37,302 nucleotides of DNA. It comes from Hyphomicrobiales bacterium. GTDB lineage: Bacteria > Pseudomonadota > Alphaproteobacteria > Rhizobiales > Beijerinckiaceae. Of this stretch, positions 8,162 through 15,739 are shown piece by piece. The position numbers and the translations under genes were made by a program. Every line of letters begins with the position of its first letter. Position 1 is the first letter of the stretch. The notes under the pieces were generated by a model. It made no database searches. It worked only from the letters and a program-made list of their open reading frames with translations, and was not told the origin of the DNA. The DNA lies in NCBI GenBank assembly GCA_900470095.1, contig UBZM01000038.1, forward strand, positions 107,009-144,310. The letters are read 5' to 3'.

Positions 8162-9598
8162 ATGACCATGTCACGCAGAGGCTTCATCGGCTCGTCCGGC
8201 CTCGTCCTTGCCGGTGCGACAGCCGTCTCCGGCCGCACCGCTTTCGCTTCCGTCCCCGAGGCGCCGACCATGACGGACGCCTCGACCCAGGCGCCATTGG
8301 TTCCAACCAGCGGGCCGGATTACCAGCCCGTCGCCACCTTGAACGGCTGGACCCTGCCCTGGCGAATGAACGGCGACTGGAAGGAGTTCCATCTCGTCGC
8401 CGAACCGGTCGAACGCGAGCTCGCGCCGGGCATGAAGGCCTATCTCTGGGGCTATAACGGCCAGTCGCCGGGCCCCACCATCGAGGCCGTGGAGGGCGAC
8501 AAGGTCCGCATCTTCGTCACCAACAAACTGCCCGAGAACACGACGATCCATTGGCATGGCCAGCGTCTGCCCAACGGCATGGATGGCGTCGGCGGGCTGA
8601 ACCAGCCGCATATCCCGCCCGGCAAGACCTATGTCTACGAGTTCCTGCTGCGGCGCTCCGGCACCTACATGTACCACCCGCATTCGGACGAGATGGTCCA
8701 GATGGCAATGGGCATGATGGGCTTCTTCGTCGTTCATCCCAAGGACCCGGCCTTCCGCCGCGTCGACCGTGATTTCGTCTTCCTGCTCAACGCCTTCGAC
8801 ATCGAGGCCGGCTCCTATGTGCCGAAGGTCAACACGATGCTCGACTTCAACCTGTGGTGCTGGAACAGCCGGGTCTTCCCGGGGATCGATCCTTTCGTCG
8901 TGGCGAAGAACGACAAGGTGCGCATCCGCTTCGGCAATCTGACGATGACGAACCACCCGATCCACATGCACGGCTACGAGTTCAAGGTCTCCTGCACGGA
9001 TGGTGGCTGGGTCGACCCTGCCGCCGCCTGGGACGAGGTCTCGATCGATGTCGCGGTGGGCCAGATGCGAGCCTTCGACTTCGTCGCCGACGAGCTCGGC
9101 GACTGGGCGATCCATTGCCACAAGTCGCACCACACCATGAACGCCATGGGCCACTCGGTGAAGACCTATATCGGCGTCGGCAAGAAGGACATCGCCAAGC
9201 GCATCGCCAAGATCGCGCCGGGCTACATGCCGATGGGCTCCAACGGCATGGGCGAGATGGGCGCGATGGAGATGCCCCTGCCGAACAACACTCTGCCGAT
9301 GATGACGGGCTTCGCGCAGTTCGGCCCGGTTGAAATGGGCGGCATGTTCTCGGTCGTGAAGGTCCGCGAGGGCCTCGCCAAGAACGACTACAAGGACCCC
9401 GGCTGGTTCAAGCACCCGGAAGGCACCGTCGCCTACGAATACAAGGGCGCCAAGCTGACCGAGGCCCCCCGTGCGACACCGCCCGACAGCGGCGTGCAAT
9501 CAGCCGACTGGCGCGTGAAGGATCCACGCAAGCCTCGGCTTGGCCCGGATGGCAAGCCGCTGCCCGCGGCCAGGGCCGGCGGCCATTCCAATCACTGA
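8162..9598 (+). CDS. Multicopper oxidase (Tat-exported copper oxidase)
   Basis: A 478-residue periplasmic multicopper oxidase, expected to oxidise Cu(I) or another substrate while reducing oxygen to water. The N-terminus MSRRGFIGSSG with a hydrophobic stretch is a twin-arginine signal. All four copper motifs are present: HWHG (130-133), HPHSDEM (172-178), HPIHMHG (265-271) and HCHKSHHTMNAM (318-329). By the canonical HCHxxxHxxxxM pattern, the type 1 ligands would be His265, Cys319, His324 and Met329. A Met-rich segment at about 345-370 (MPMGSNGMGEMGAMEM) is likely an extra copper-binding loop, as in CueO/CopA proteins. It sits between the outer-membrane factor and the cupredoxin gene, 18 and 32 bp away. 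Confidence 0.93.
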   Translation: MTMSRRGFIGSSGLVLAGATAVSGRTAFASVPEAPTMTDASTQAPLVPTSGPDYQPVATLNGWTLPWRMNGDWKEFHLVAEPVERELAPGMKAYLWGYNGQSPGPTIEAVEGDKVRIFVTNKLPENTTIHWHGQRLPNGMDGVGGLNQPHIPPGKTYVYEFLLRRSGTYMYHPHSDEMVQMAMGMMGFFVVHPKDPAFRRVDRDFVFLLNAFDIEAGSYVPKVNTMLDFNLWCWNSRVFPGIDPFVVAKNDKVRIRFGNLTMTNHPIHMHGYEFKVSCTDGGWVDPAAAWDEVSIDVAVGQMRAFDFVADELGDWAIHCHKSHHTMNAMGHSVKTYIGVGKKDIAKRIAKIAPGYMPMGSNGMGEMGAMEMPLPNNTLPMMTGFAQFGPVEMGGMFSVVKVREGLAKNDYKDPGWFKHPEGTVAYEYKGAKLTEAPRATPPDSGVQSADWRVKDPRKPRLGPDGKPLPAARAGGHSNH

Positions 9599-9630
9599 GC
9601 GTCGATCGACACCCCTTCGGGAGAGGAACC

Positions 9631-10119
9631 ATGTCAAAGCAGTTCACGAAACTCGGGTTAGCGGCTGTGGCCGTCATGTTCACCGCCGCAGCAGCGCTGG
9701 CCGGTCCTGGCGGAGCCGGGCATGGCCATGGCGACGATACCGCCTATGGCAAGCCGGGCGATCCCAAGAAGCCGGCCCGGCTGATCCAGATCGCCATGGC
9801 CGAGCGTGACGGCAAGATGCAGTTCATCCCGGACAGGATCGAGGTCCGGCGCGGTGAGCAGATCCGCTTCCAGCTGCGCAACAATGGCGAGCTTGATCAC
9901 GAGCTGGTCGTGGCGACGCTCGAGGACAACCTCAAGCACGCCGTCGAGATGCAGAAGAACCCCGACATGGAGCATGACGACCCGAACGCCAAGCGCCTCG
10001 CCCCGAAGAAGACGGGAGAGATCGTCTGGCAGTTCACCAAGGCCGGGCAGTTCGATTTTTCCTGCCTGATCCCCGGCCACCGCGAAGCCGGAATGACCGG
10101 CACCATCACCGTCAAGTGA
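9631..10119 (+). CDS. Plastocyanin/azurin-like cupredoxin
   Basis: A 162-residue periplasmic blue-copper-type protein. The signal peptide ends near AAALAG (residue 25). A short His-rich stretch (GHGHGDD) follows, then a cupredoxin domain. Type 1 ligands are visible as His in NGELDHELV and the C-terminal Cys-x4-His-x4-Met arrangement in SCLIPGHREAGM, which closes the family's C-terminal loop. An acidic/Met segment (EMQKNPDMEHDD) before the last strands may give additional copper contacts. The gene lies directly after the multicopper oxidase and is probably its electron-transfer or copper-delivery partner. The ATG has a GGAGAGG ribosome-binding site. Confidence 0.92.
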   Translation: MSKQFTKLGLAAVAVMFTAAAALAGPGGAGHGHGDDTAYGKPGDPKKPARLIQIAMAERDGKMQFIPDRIEVRRGEQIRFQLRNNGELDHELVVATLEDNLKHAVEMQKNPDMEHDDPNAKRLAPKKTGEIVWQFTKAGQFDFSCLIPGHREAGMTGTITVK

Positions 10120-10150
10120 CCACTGCAACCCTCACATCACGATGGAGACC

Positions 10151-10444
10151 ATGATGCGCAGACTTCTCACGATCGCACTTGTCAGCGGCAGCCTTGCTGG
10201 CGCGGCCCTGGCGCAGGACGCAGCTCTGGTGAGCGCGACGGTCAAGAAGGTCGATATGGCCCAGGGCAAGATCACACTTGATCACGGCCCGATCAAGAAC
10301 CTCGACATGGACGGCATGACGATGGTGTTCAAGGCCGCCGACCCGGCCATGCTCAAGGAGCTGAAAGCCGGCGAGAAGGTCAAGTTCACTGCTGATCGCG
10401 TCAACGGTCAGATCACCGTCACCTCGCTGCAAAAGGCGAAGTAA
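10151..10444 (+). CDS. CusF-like periplasmic copper-binding protein
   Basis: A small periplasmic copper chaperone of the CusF/CusX (DUF1344-like) OB-fold family, 97 residues, with a signal peptide ending at about GAALAQ. The binding region reads HGPIKNLDMDGMTMVF. His and the two Met residues of MTM correspond to the Cu(I)/Ag(I) ligands of CusF, while the position of CusF's capping Trp (NWPEMTM) is a Met here. The start at 10151 is chosen from the GGAGACC that precedes it; ATGs at 10142 and 10154 are alternatives. It is cotranscribed with the cupredoxin and multicopper oxidase genes and probably hands copper between them. Confidence 0.9.
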   Translation: MMRRLLTIALVSGSLAGAALAQDAALVSATVKKVDMAQGKITLDHGPIKNLDMDGMTMVFKAADPAMLKELKAGEKVKFTADRVNGQITVTSLQKAK

Positions 10445-10452
10445 GGGCACCG

Positions 10453-10740
10453 GTGGCCCGGATCCCGGCAGCCAGCGGGCGCGATCGACTCTGCGTGGCA
10501 CTCGCTGCCCTCGTCATATCCGCTCCATCCACGGGCGCCGCGAGCGATGGCGACCTGCAACGCGCCCTGCTCGAATCCGGCTGTGCCAACGCCAAGGTCA
10601 CCAGGCTGCCCGATCAGGGCAAGATCGTCATCTACCGGGCGAACTGCCTCGGGACTGAGCACAAGGTGATCGAGCTGGTCTGCATCGCTGGTCGTTGCAC
10701 AGCGAGCGGGCCCTCCCCCGAGGACGAGCGGGACGGGTAG
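10453..10740 (+). CDS. Small secreted four-cysteine protein of the copper operon
   Basis: A 95-residue protein that I do not recognise. It starts with GTG at 10453, 8 bp after the CusF-like gene, with AAGGG upstream. The N-terminus has a basic start and a hydrophobic core ending near ISAPSTGAAS, consistent with a signal peptide. The mature part of about 65 residues has four cysteines (GCANA, ANCLG, LVCIAGRC) that could form two disulfides or bind metal, and ends in a charged tail (SPEDERDG). It closes the copper operon just before a strong terminator. A structural or metal-binding role in the periplasm is inference only. Confidence 0.65.
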   Translation: MARIPAASGRDRLCVALAALVISAPSTGAASDGDLQRALLESGCANAKVTRLPDQGKIVIYRANCLGTEHKVIELVCIAGRCTASGPSPEDERDG

Positions 10741-10788
10741 CCGAGCAGCCCCCTGCCGACAGTCCGCGCAGGGGAAAGCGCACAATAG

Positions 10789-10829
10789 AAAGAAGGCCGG
10801 CAGCGGGATCGTCGCTGCCGGCCTTCTTT
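10789..10829. terminator. Bidirectional intrinsic terminator
   Basis: Perfect 17-bp arms at 10789-10805 (AAAGAAGGCCGGCAGCG) and 10813-10829 flank a 7-base loop. The A-rich start on one side and TTCTTT on the other give a U-tract on either strand. It lies between the copper operon (plus) and tctA (minus), ending both transcripts. Confidence 0.9.
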
Positions 10830-10847
10830 GCTGGCTTCAAGCGAGGT

Positions 10848-12359
10848 TCACAGGTCCTGTGGCATGGGCCTTGCCGGATCCTTCGGCGCCCGCAGCGAGG
10901 CGATGATCGTCCAGGCGATGATCCCGACCGTCACCGCCGCGAGCACGGCAGCGATCGGCCGATTGACCAGGCCGATCAGGCTGCCGTCGGACTTGATCAT
11001 CGAGTTGATGAAATACTCCTCCAGCAGCGGCCCCAGCACCACGCCGAGGATGACCGGCGCAACCGGAAAGCCGTTCTCCTCCAGCACGAAGGCAAGCGCA
11101 CCGAAGGCCAGCATCAGCCCGACATCGAAGAGCGAGTTGTTGATCGCGTAGGAGCCGACAATGGCGAAAAGCAGGATGATCGGCATCAGAATCCTGCGTG
11201 GCACCTGCAGCACCCGCGAGGCCACCTTGATGATCGCCCAGCCGAGCGGCAGCATCAGCAGGTTGGCGATGACGAAGACCAGGAACAGCGCGTAGACGTT
11301 CTCGGGATTGTTGACGAAGATCGTCGGCCCTGGCGCCATGTTCTTCATCATCAGGACACCGATGGCGATCGCGGTGATCGAGTCGCCGGGAATGCCGAAG
11401 ACGAGAGCCGGAATCCAGGCGCCGGCAAGCGAGCTGTTATTGGAGGCGCCGGCCTCGATCAGCCCTTCGGGGTGTCCCGTGCCGAATTTCTCGGGCGTCT
11501 TCGAGAAGCGCTTGCTCATCGCATAGGACATCCACGCCGCCATGTCGGCACCGCTGCCGGGCTGGATGCCGACGACGGTTCCGAGCGCGCTACCGCGGAT
11601 GAGCTGCCATGGGTATTGCTTGGTCAGCCGCCACATATTGGCGAAGATCGGCCCCATCTTCTTGATGACGATCTGCGGCGCGCTGCCGTCCGAGATCATG
11701 TGGCGCATCACCTCCGAGCAGGCGAACATGCCGACCATCATCGGGATCAGCGAGACACCGCCGAGCATCTCGGTGGAGTCGAAGGTGAAGCGCGGCTGGC
11801 CGGCCGGATTGTTCATGCCGACAAGCGAGATCATCAAGCCGATCAGCAATGCGATACAGGCCTTGAGCGGCGTCGAAGAGCCAATGAAGACGGCCCCGCC
11901 GAGACCGAGCATCACGATCCAAAAGAACTCGACCGAGCCGAAGCCAAGCGCGAAATCGGCGATCGCCGGGGACGCCGCCATCATCACTGCGGTTCCGAAC
12001 AGTCCACCGAGAACCGAGAACCAGAGCCCGATGCCGAGTGCCAGTTCGGGCTCGCCCCGCAGCGTCATCTGATAGGAATCGTCGACATAGGCCGCCGAGG
12101 CCGGCGTGCCGGGAATACGCAGCAGGCAGCCCGGAATATCGCCGGAAAAGATCGCCATCGTACTGGTCGTGACGATCGCGGCGATGGCCGGGACGGGCGG
12201 CATGAAGAACGTCAGCGGGACCAGAAGCGCCGTTGCCATCGTCGCGGACAGGCCGGGAATACAGCCGACGACGAGGCCGTAAATGGCCGAGGCGGTGATG
12301 ACGGCGAGCACATAGGGATCGAGCACCATCCCCAGCGCGGTGACATAGGCATCGAGCAT
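10848..12359 (-). CDS. tctA: Tripartite tricarboxylate transporter large permease TctA
   Basis: A 503-residue polytopic inner-membrane protein of the TctA family, the large subunit that moves a carboxylate across the membrane using an ion gradient. Family motifs are clear: GCIPGLSATMATALL near the N-terminus, the segment SGDIPGCLLRIPGTPASAA, and the internal-repeat counterparts GIQPGSGADMAAW and FGIPGDS. About eleven to twelve hydrophobic segments can be counted. The ATG at 12359 follows the TctB stop by 7 bp, and a longer reading from 12512 overlaps tctB and is rejected. The substrate is set by the binding protein and is not identifiable from sequence alone. Confidence 0.94.
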   Translation of the reverse strand: MLDAYVTALGMVLDPYVLAVITASAIYGLVVGCIPGLSATMATALLVPLTFFMPPVPAIAAIVTTSTMAIFSGDIPGCLLRIPGTPASAAYVDDSYQMTLRGEPELALGIGLWFSVLGGLFGTAVMMAASPAIADFALGFGSVEFFWIVMLGLGGAVFIGSSTPLKACIALLIGLMISLVGMNNPAGQPRFTFDSTEMLGGVSLIPMMVGMFACSEVMRHMISDGSAPQIVIKKMGPIFANMWRLTKQYPWQLIRGSALGTVVGIQPGSGADMAAWMSYAMSKRFSKTPEKFGTGHPEGLIEAGASNNSSLAGAWIPALVFGIPGDSITAIAIGVLMMKNMAPGPTIFVNNPENVYALFLVFVIANLLMLPLGWAIIKVASRVLQVPRRILMPIILLFAIVGSYAINNSLFDVGLMLAFGALAFVLEENGFPVAPVILGVVLGPLLEEYFINSMIKSDGSLIGLVNRPIAAVLAAVTVGIIAWTIIASLRAPKDPARPMPQDL

Positions 12360-12366
12360 GGCAGCC

Positions 12367-12840
12367 TCACCAGCGGATCGGTTCGAGGGGCCCCCACGGC
12401 AGCTGCACGCCGAGACCGAGATAGAAGATCGAGTGCATCGCAATCGCGGCGAGCAGGGAGAGCGGGAGCGCCAGGCCCGGCCGGACCCCGCCCGCCATGA
12501 ACAGCACGACAAGGATCAGCGGCGCCGTGATGAGGAAGCCCAGTGCCTCCGAGAACCAGAGGTAGAACAGCACTGCGGCCGGCACGAGCGTGAGCTTCAG
12601 CAGCGCCACAGGGCTGCGTGCCCAGTCGGCCAGGGCCAGCATCGGGCCGCGGTCGAACGCGCGGGCGCCATTCAGCCCAAGGATGGCGGCGCAAAGCGCC
12701 AGCAGTCCCGACAGGATCAGCGGGAAGGCAGAGGGGCCCAGCGGTTGCTGCGAAGGATTCGGCAGATGCCAGGACGCCGTCGCGACGAGCGCGGCCAGCC
12801 CGAGAAACACCAGCCCGGCGAAAAGATCGTTGAATTTCAT
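12367..12840 (-). CDS. tctB: Tripartite tricarboxylate transporter small permease TctB
   Basis: A 157-residue membrane protein with four hydrophobic segments (about 8-23, 36-56, 81-116 containing two, and 122-142), typical of the poorly conserved TctB subunit. The family-typical N-terminal region LPNPSQQPLGPSAFPLIL is present. It lies between the binding-protein gene and the large permease gene in the usual C-B-A order. The start ATG at 12840 is the only sensible one. A gap of 99 bp separates it from tctC; I see no strong hairpin in it, so cotranscription is likely. Confidence 0.9.
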   Translation of the reverse strand: MKFNDLFAGLVFLGLAALVATASWHLPNPSQQPLGPSAFPLILSGLLALCAAILGLNGARAFDRGPMLALADWARSPVALLKLTLVPAAVLFYLWFSEALGFLITAPLILVVLFMAGGVRPGLALPLSLLAAIAMHSIFYLGLGVQLPWGPLEPIRW

Positions 12841-12939
12841 GGAGACCTGCCCGGCGCGAAGGACACGATGGGTTGGACGCGGCGCGAAACCTGCGCCACG
12901 TCATGCTCCGGCTCGCGGCCGGGCTGGAAACGGCTGGAG

Positions 12940-13908
12940 CTACTGGCGCAGGCGCAGGCCGAGTGCGCCCATGATCTCGCCATTGCGCTTGTGCTGCTCG
13001 GCGAGGAAGCTGCCGAAGGCCGGCCCCTTGGCAAAGGCATAGCCAAAGCCGCGCTCGGCCAGGAAGCTCTTGTAGGGATCGGAATTCGCCACCTTGTCGG
13101 TCGCCTCGACAAGACGCGCCGTGACCTCCGCCGGCAGGTTGGCGGGAGCGGCAAGGCCGCGCCAGGTACCACCCTCATACTCCTTGCCGATCGCATCCTT
13201 GACCGTCGGTACCGATGGGAAGGCGGAGATCCTCTCCTTCGAAAGCACGGCAAGCGACTTGACGCGGCCGGCATCGATCATCGGCTTGCCCTCGGGCAGC
13301 GACGACGGGACGATCTGCACGCCGCCGGAGGCCAGTTCCTGGAAACCAGGCGCCGCACCCTGGCTCGGCACGACGACGACGCTCTTCGGGTCGATACCCT
13401 CGAGCTGAAGCAGCCCGGCAAAAGCGAGGTGATAGGCGGCGCCGGCCGCCATGCCTGACATCTTGAAATGGCCGACCGGCTGCTTGCGGATGTCGTCCAG
13501 TGCCACGCGCAGATTGGCCCAGGGGCTGTTGGACGCGACGTTGAACGCGGCGGAATCGAAATTCACCAGCGCGAGCGGCGTCAGCTTCTCATAGGTGAAG
13601 GGTGCGGTATTCGACCAGTAGAAGGTCGTCACCTCCGCCGTCGCCAGACCGATCGTGTAACCGTCCGGCTTGGCATTGACGATCTCGGTGTGGCCCACGA
13701 CGCCGCCACCACCGGTGCGGTTGACGACATTGACCGGCTTGCCGAGTTCCTTCTCCAGCCCCGCTGCAAGAATGCGGGCAACAGCGTCGGTGCCACCGCC
13801 GGCGGCCCAGGGCACGATCAGGGTGACGGGCCGCTCCGGCCAGGCGGCGGACGCGGCAAGGCTGGTCGCCGTCATCGCTGCGGCGAGCATCAGGGTCTTG
13901 AATGTCAT
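12940..13908 (-). CDS. tctC: Tct solute-binding protein (Bug family)
   Basis: A 322-residue periplasmic binding protein of the Bug/TctC family. The signal peptide ends near ASAAWP (residue 23). The conserved first block WPERPVTLIVPWAAGGGTD carries the loop that hydrogen-bonds the ligand carboxylate, followed by VVNRTGGGGVVGH and the segment KPDGYTIGL. Bug proteins bind small carboxylates, dicarboxylates, aromatic acids or amides; the ligand cannot be read here. The ATG is preceded by GGAGAAACGCC and overlaps the stop of the GntR gene by 4 bp, so regulator and transporter are coupled in translation. The divergent DapA-like enzyme may act on the imported compound. Confidence 0.93.
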   Translation of the reverse strand: MTFKTLMLAAAMTATSLAASAAWPERPVTLIVPWAAGGGTDAVARILAAGLEKELGKPVNVVNRTGGGGVVGHTEIVNAKPDGYTIGLATAEVTTFYWSNTAPFTYEKLTPLALVNFDSAAFNVASNSPWANLRVALDDIRKQPVGHFKMSGMAAGAAYHLAFAGLLQLEGIDPKSVVVVPSQGAAPGFQELASGGVQIVPSSLPEGKPMIDAGRVKSLAVLSKERISAFPSVPTVKDAIGKEYEGGTWRGLAAPANLPAEVTARLVEATDKVANSDPYKSFLAERGFGYAFAKGPAFGSFLAEQHKRNGEIMGALGLRLRQ

Positions 13909-14663
13909 GGCGTTTCTCCGAGGGTGGATTTCTTGAGATCCGGCGGCGTTATCGCGCCGTCCGAGAGCAGGTGCCCGTAGGTGTAGCCAAGCAGGACTTC
14001 CATGGCTTCGCGCGCCTGCTTTGCGTCGCGGGCCTCGATCGCGCGCGCAACGGCGGCATGGTTCGGCAGGTTGCCGGTGAAGACGCCGACGGTGATGTCG
14101 AAGATGGCGCTCAGGATCGCATCGATTGCGCCGCGAAAGCTTCGCAGCACCGGGTTATGCGTCGCCTCGAGAATGGCGAGGTGAAAAGCCTTGTCCGCAG
14201 CAATCGCTGCCTGCGGGTCGAACTGACCATCGTCCATCGCGGCAAGCGCAGCATTGATGCGCCAGACATCCTCAGGCGTTGCGCGCTGCGCCGCGAGGGC
14301 CGCCGCCGCAGGCTCGATGATCGCGCGGGTTTCCTCCAATGCAAGCAGCAGGCCGCGGTCAAGGCCCCTGCCGGTCCGCACCCATCCCAGCACATCACTG
14401 TCGAGCAGCATCCAGTCCTGGGCGGGACGAACATGCGTGCCGTGGCGCGGGCGGACGCTCACCAACCCCTTCGCCGTCAGCGTCTTCATCGCCTCGCGGA
14501 CGACGCTGCGGCCAACCCGGTAATGCGCCTCGAGCTCGTGCTCGGGGGGCAGCACCGCTCCCGGCGCGATCTCGCCGCGCACGATCGCGGCCCCAAGCGT
14601 GGCGACCATCGCGCCGATCTTTCCGGGCTTCGCGCCTTTCCGCATGCCATGAGCCTGGGACAT
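13905..14663 (-). CDS. GntR/FadR-family transcriptional regulator (FCD domain)
   Basis: A 252-residue regulator. The N-terminal winged helix-turn-helix (about residues 10-75) contains PPEHELEAHYRVGRSVVREAM and the wing VRPRHGTHVRP. The C-terminal FCD ligand domain (about 95-235) has the metal and ligand-site pattern ETRAIIEP, FHLAILEATHNP and a late His (NHAAVARAI). FadR-type proteins sense organic acids or sugar acids. The ATG at 14663 has a GGAGGGG ribosome-binding site, and the longer reading from 14717 is rejected. It heads the tct operon and is divergent from the DapA-like gene, with a palindrome between them that is a likely operator. Confidence 0.92.
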   Translation of the reverse strand: MSQAHGMRKGAKPGKIGAMVATLGAAIVRGEIAPGAVLPPEHELEAHYRVGRSVVREAMKTLTAKGLVSVRPRHGTHVRPAQDWMLLDSDVLGWVRTGRGLDRGLLLALEETRAIIEPAAAALAAQRATPEDVWRINAALAAMDDGQFDPQAAIAADKAFHLAILEATHNPVLRSFRGAIDAILSAIFDITVGVFTGNLPNHAAVARAIEARDAKQAREAMEVLLGYTYGHLLSDGAITPPDLKKSTLGETP

Positions 14664-14723
14664 CTCGACCCCTCCATTTCCAGGAAACTGCCACGCTCGG
14701 GTTTCGCTTGCAACCATTCATCT

Positions 14724-14736
14724 GATGTTTAACATC
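14724..14736. promoter_or_regulatory. Candidate GntR operator, 13-bp palindrome
   Basis: GATGTT-T-AACATC is a perfect odd-centred palindrome in the 110-bp gap between the GntR gene and the dapA-like gene, flanked on both sides by TCTGA-like sequence. A further inverted pair GTTTCG (14701-14706) and CGAAAC (14744-14749) surrounds it. FCD-type GntR regulators bind short palindromes of this size in divergent promoters, so this is the best operator candidate here. Confidence 0.6.
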
Positions 14737-14773
14737 TGATCTTCGAAACGACACGCTACCGTGAGGATATGAG

Positions 14774-15679
14774 ATGGGCTTCGCGCCGCCTTTCGCCGGC
14801 ATTCATGCCATGGTCTACGCCTTGTTCGACGAGCAGGAGCGGCTTGACCGGGCATCGATGCGCCGCCAGACGGAGCTCTGCCTTGCGCTGGGCGTGCACG
14901 GCATGGCCGCACTCGGCCTCGCCACCGAAGTCTCCAAGCTGACTCGCTCCGAGCGCCTCTCGGTGATGGAGTGGGTTTCCGAGGACACTGCCGGACGCGT
15001 GCCGCTCGCCTTCACGATCTACGGCTCGTCCGTCGCGGAACAGATCGAGCAGGTCAGGGCAGCCGAGGCTGCGAAGGCCGACTGGGTCATCCTGCAACCG
15101 CCGATGGTCGGCAGTTTTGGCGCAGCCGAGTATATCCGCTTCTTCGGCCGGGTTGCTGACGCAACCTCGCTGCCCGTCGCGATCCAGAATGCACCGGCCT
15201 ATATGGGGCGCGGCCTCTCTGCCGACGACATCCGCGAACTGGTATCGCGCCATCCGAATATCAGCCTGATCAAGGGGGAAGGCCCAGCCGTGGACATTCG
15301 GCAGCTGATCGCGACCACAGAGGGGCGGCTTCCCGTCTTCAATGGTCGCGGCGGCCTCGAACTGGTCGACAATCTGCGCGCCGGGTGCGCGGGCATGATC
15401 CTGGCCCCCGACACGATCGATCACTCCCTACGCGCCTATGACCGCTTCATGGCTGGAAACGAGCCCGGCGCCGAGGCCGCCTATCGCGATGTCTCGCCTG
15501 CAATCGTCTTCATCATGCAGTCGATCGAGAGCCTGCTCTGCTACGGCAAGCGGCTCTTCGGCGAGCGCGCCGGCCTTGCCATCCACGACCGGTCCCCCGC
15601 TCTGCGCCCCACGGAATTCGGCTTGGAGCTCGTGCGACGGCACGCCGCGCAGCTCGGCCCCTACAAGGCTCCCGCCTGA
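14774..15679 (+). CDS. Dihydrodipicolinate synthase/N-acetylneuraminate lyase family protein
   Basis: A 301-residue class I aldolase-type TIM barrel. The Schiff-base lysine is Lys167 in SLIKGEG, and the substrate-carboxylate loop is recognisable as LGLATEVSKLT (about 47-57, retaining Thr-Glu). At the position of the catalytic tyrosine of DapA/NanA (YNxPxxxG), the sequence reads QNAPAYMG, so the Tyr is replaced by Gln138. That makes lysine biosynthesis unlikely and suggests a catabolic aldolase or dehydratase acting on a 2-oxo acid or sugar acid. Its placement divergent from a GntR-tct operon supports catabolism of an imported carboxylate. A hairpin repeat starts directly after its stop codon. 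Confidence 0.9.
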   Translation: MGFAPPFAGIHAMVYALFDEQERLDRASMRRQTELCLALGVHGMAALGLATEVSKLTRSERLSVMEWVSEDTAGRVPLAFTIYGSSVAEQIEQVRAAEAAKADWVILQPPMVGSFGAAEYIRFFGRVADATSLPVAIQNAPAYMGRGLSADDIRELVSRHPNISLIKGEGPAVDIRQLIATTEGRLPVFNGRGGLELVDNLRAGCAGMILAPDTIDHSLRAYDRFMAGNEPGAEAAYRDVSPAIVFIMQSIESLLCYGKRLFGERAGLAIHDRSPALRPTEFGLELVRRHAAQLGPYKAPA

Positions 15680-15739
15680 AGCATCGGCTCGAAAGGCGGA
15701 TTGCGGCTTTCGGGGAAAGCCGATGCAAACACAGAAGGT
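15680..15739 (+). repeat. Hairpin interspersed repeat, copy B
   Basis: The second copy begins directly after the TGA of the dapA-like gene. Outer arms GCATCGGCT (15681-15689) and AGCCGATGC (15718-15726) and inner arms CGAAAG (15690-15695) and CTTTCG (15707-15712) give a long bulged hairpin. The tail GCAAACACAGAAGGT is shared almost exactly with copy C. The sequence differs from copy A within the stem, yet pairing is kept. Confidence 0.8.

Noticed and set aside
10695..12500. 601-codon open frame on the plus strand across tctA and tctB
   Set aside because: The translation is rich in Arg, His, Asp and Gly with no fold-like pattern. It is the antisense shadow of GC-rich genes whose minus-strand products are unmistakable Tct subunits.
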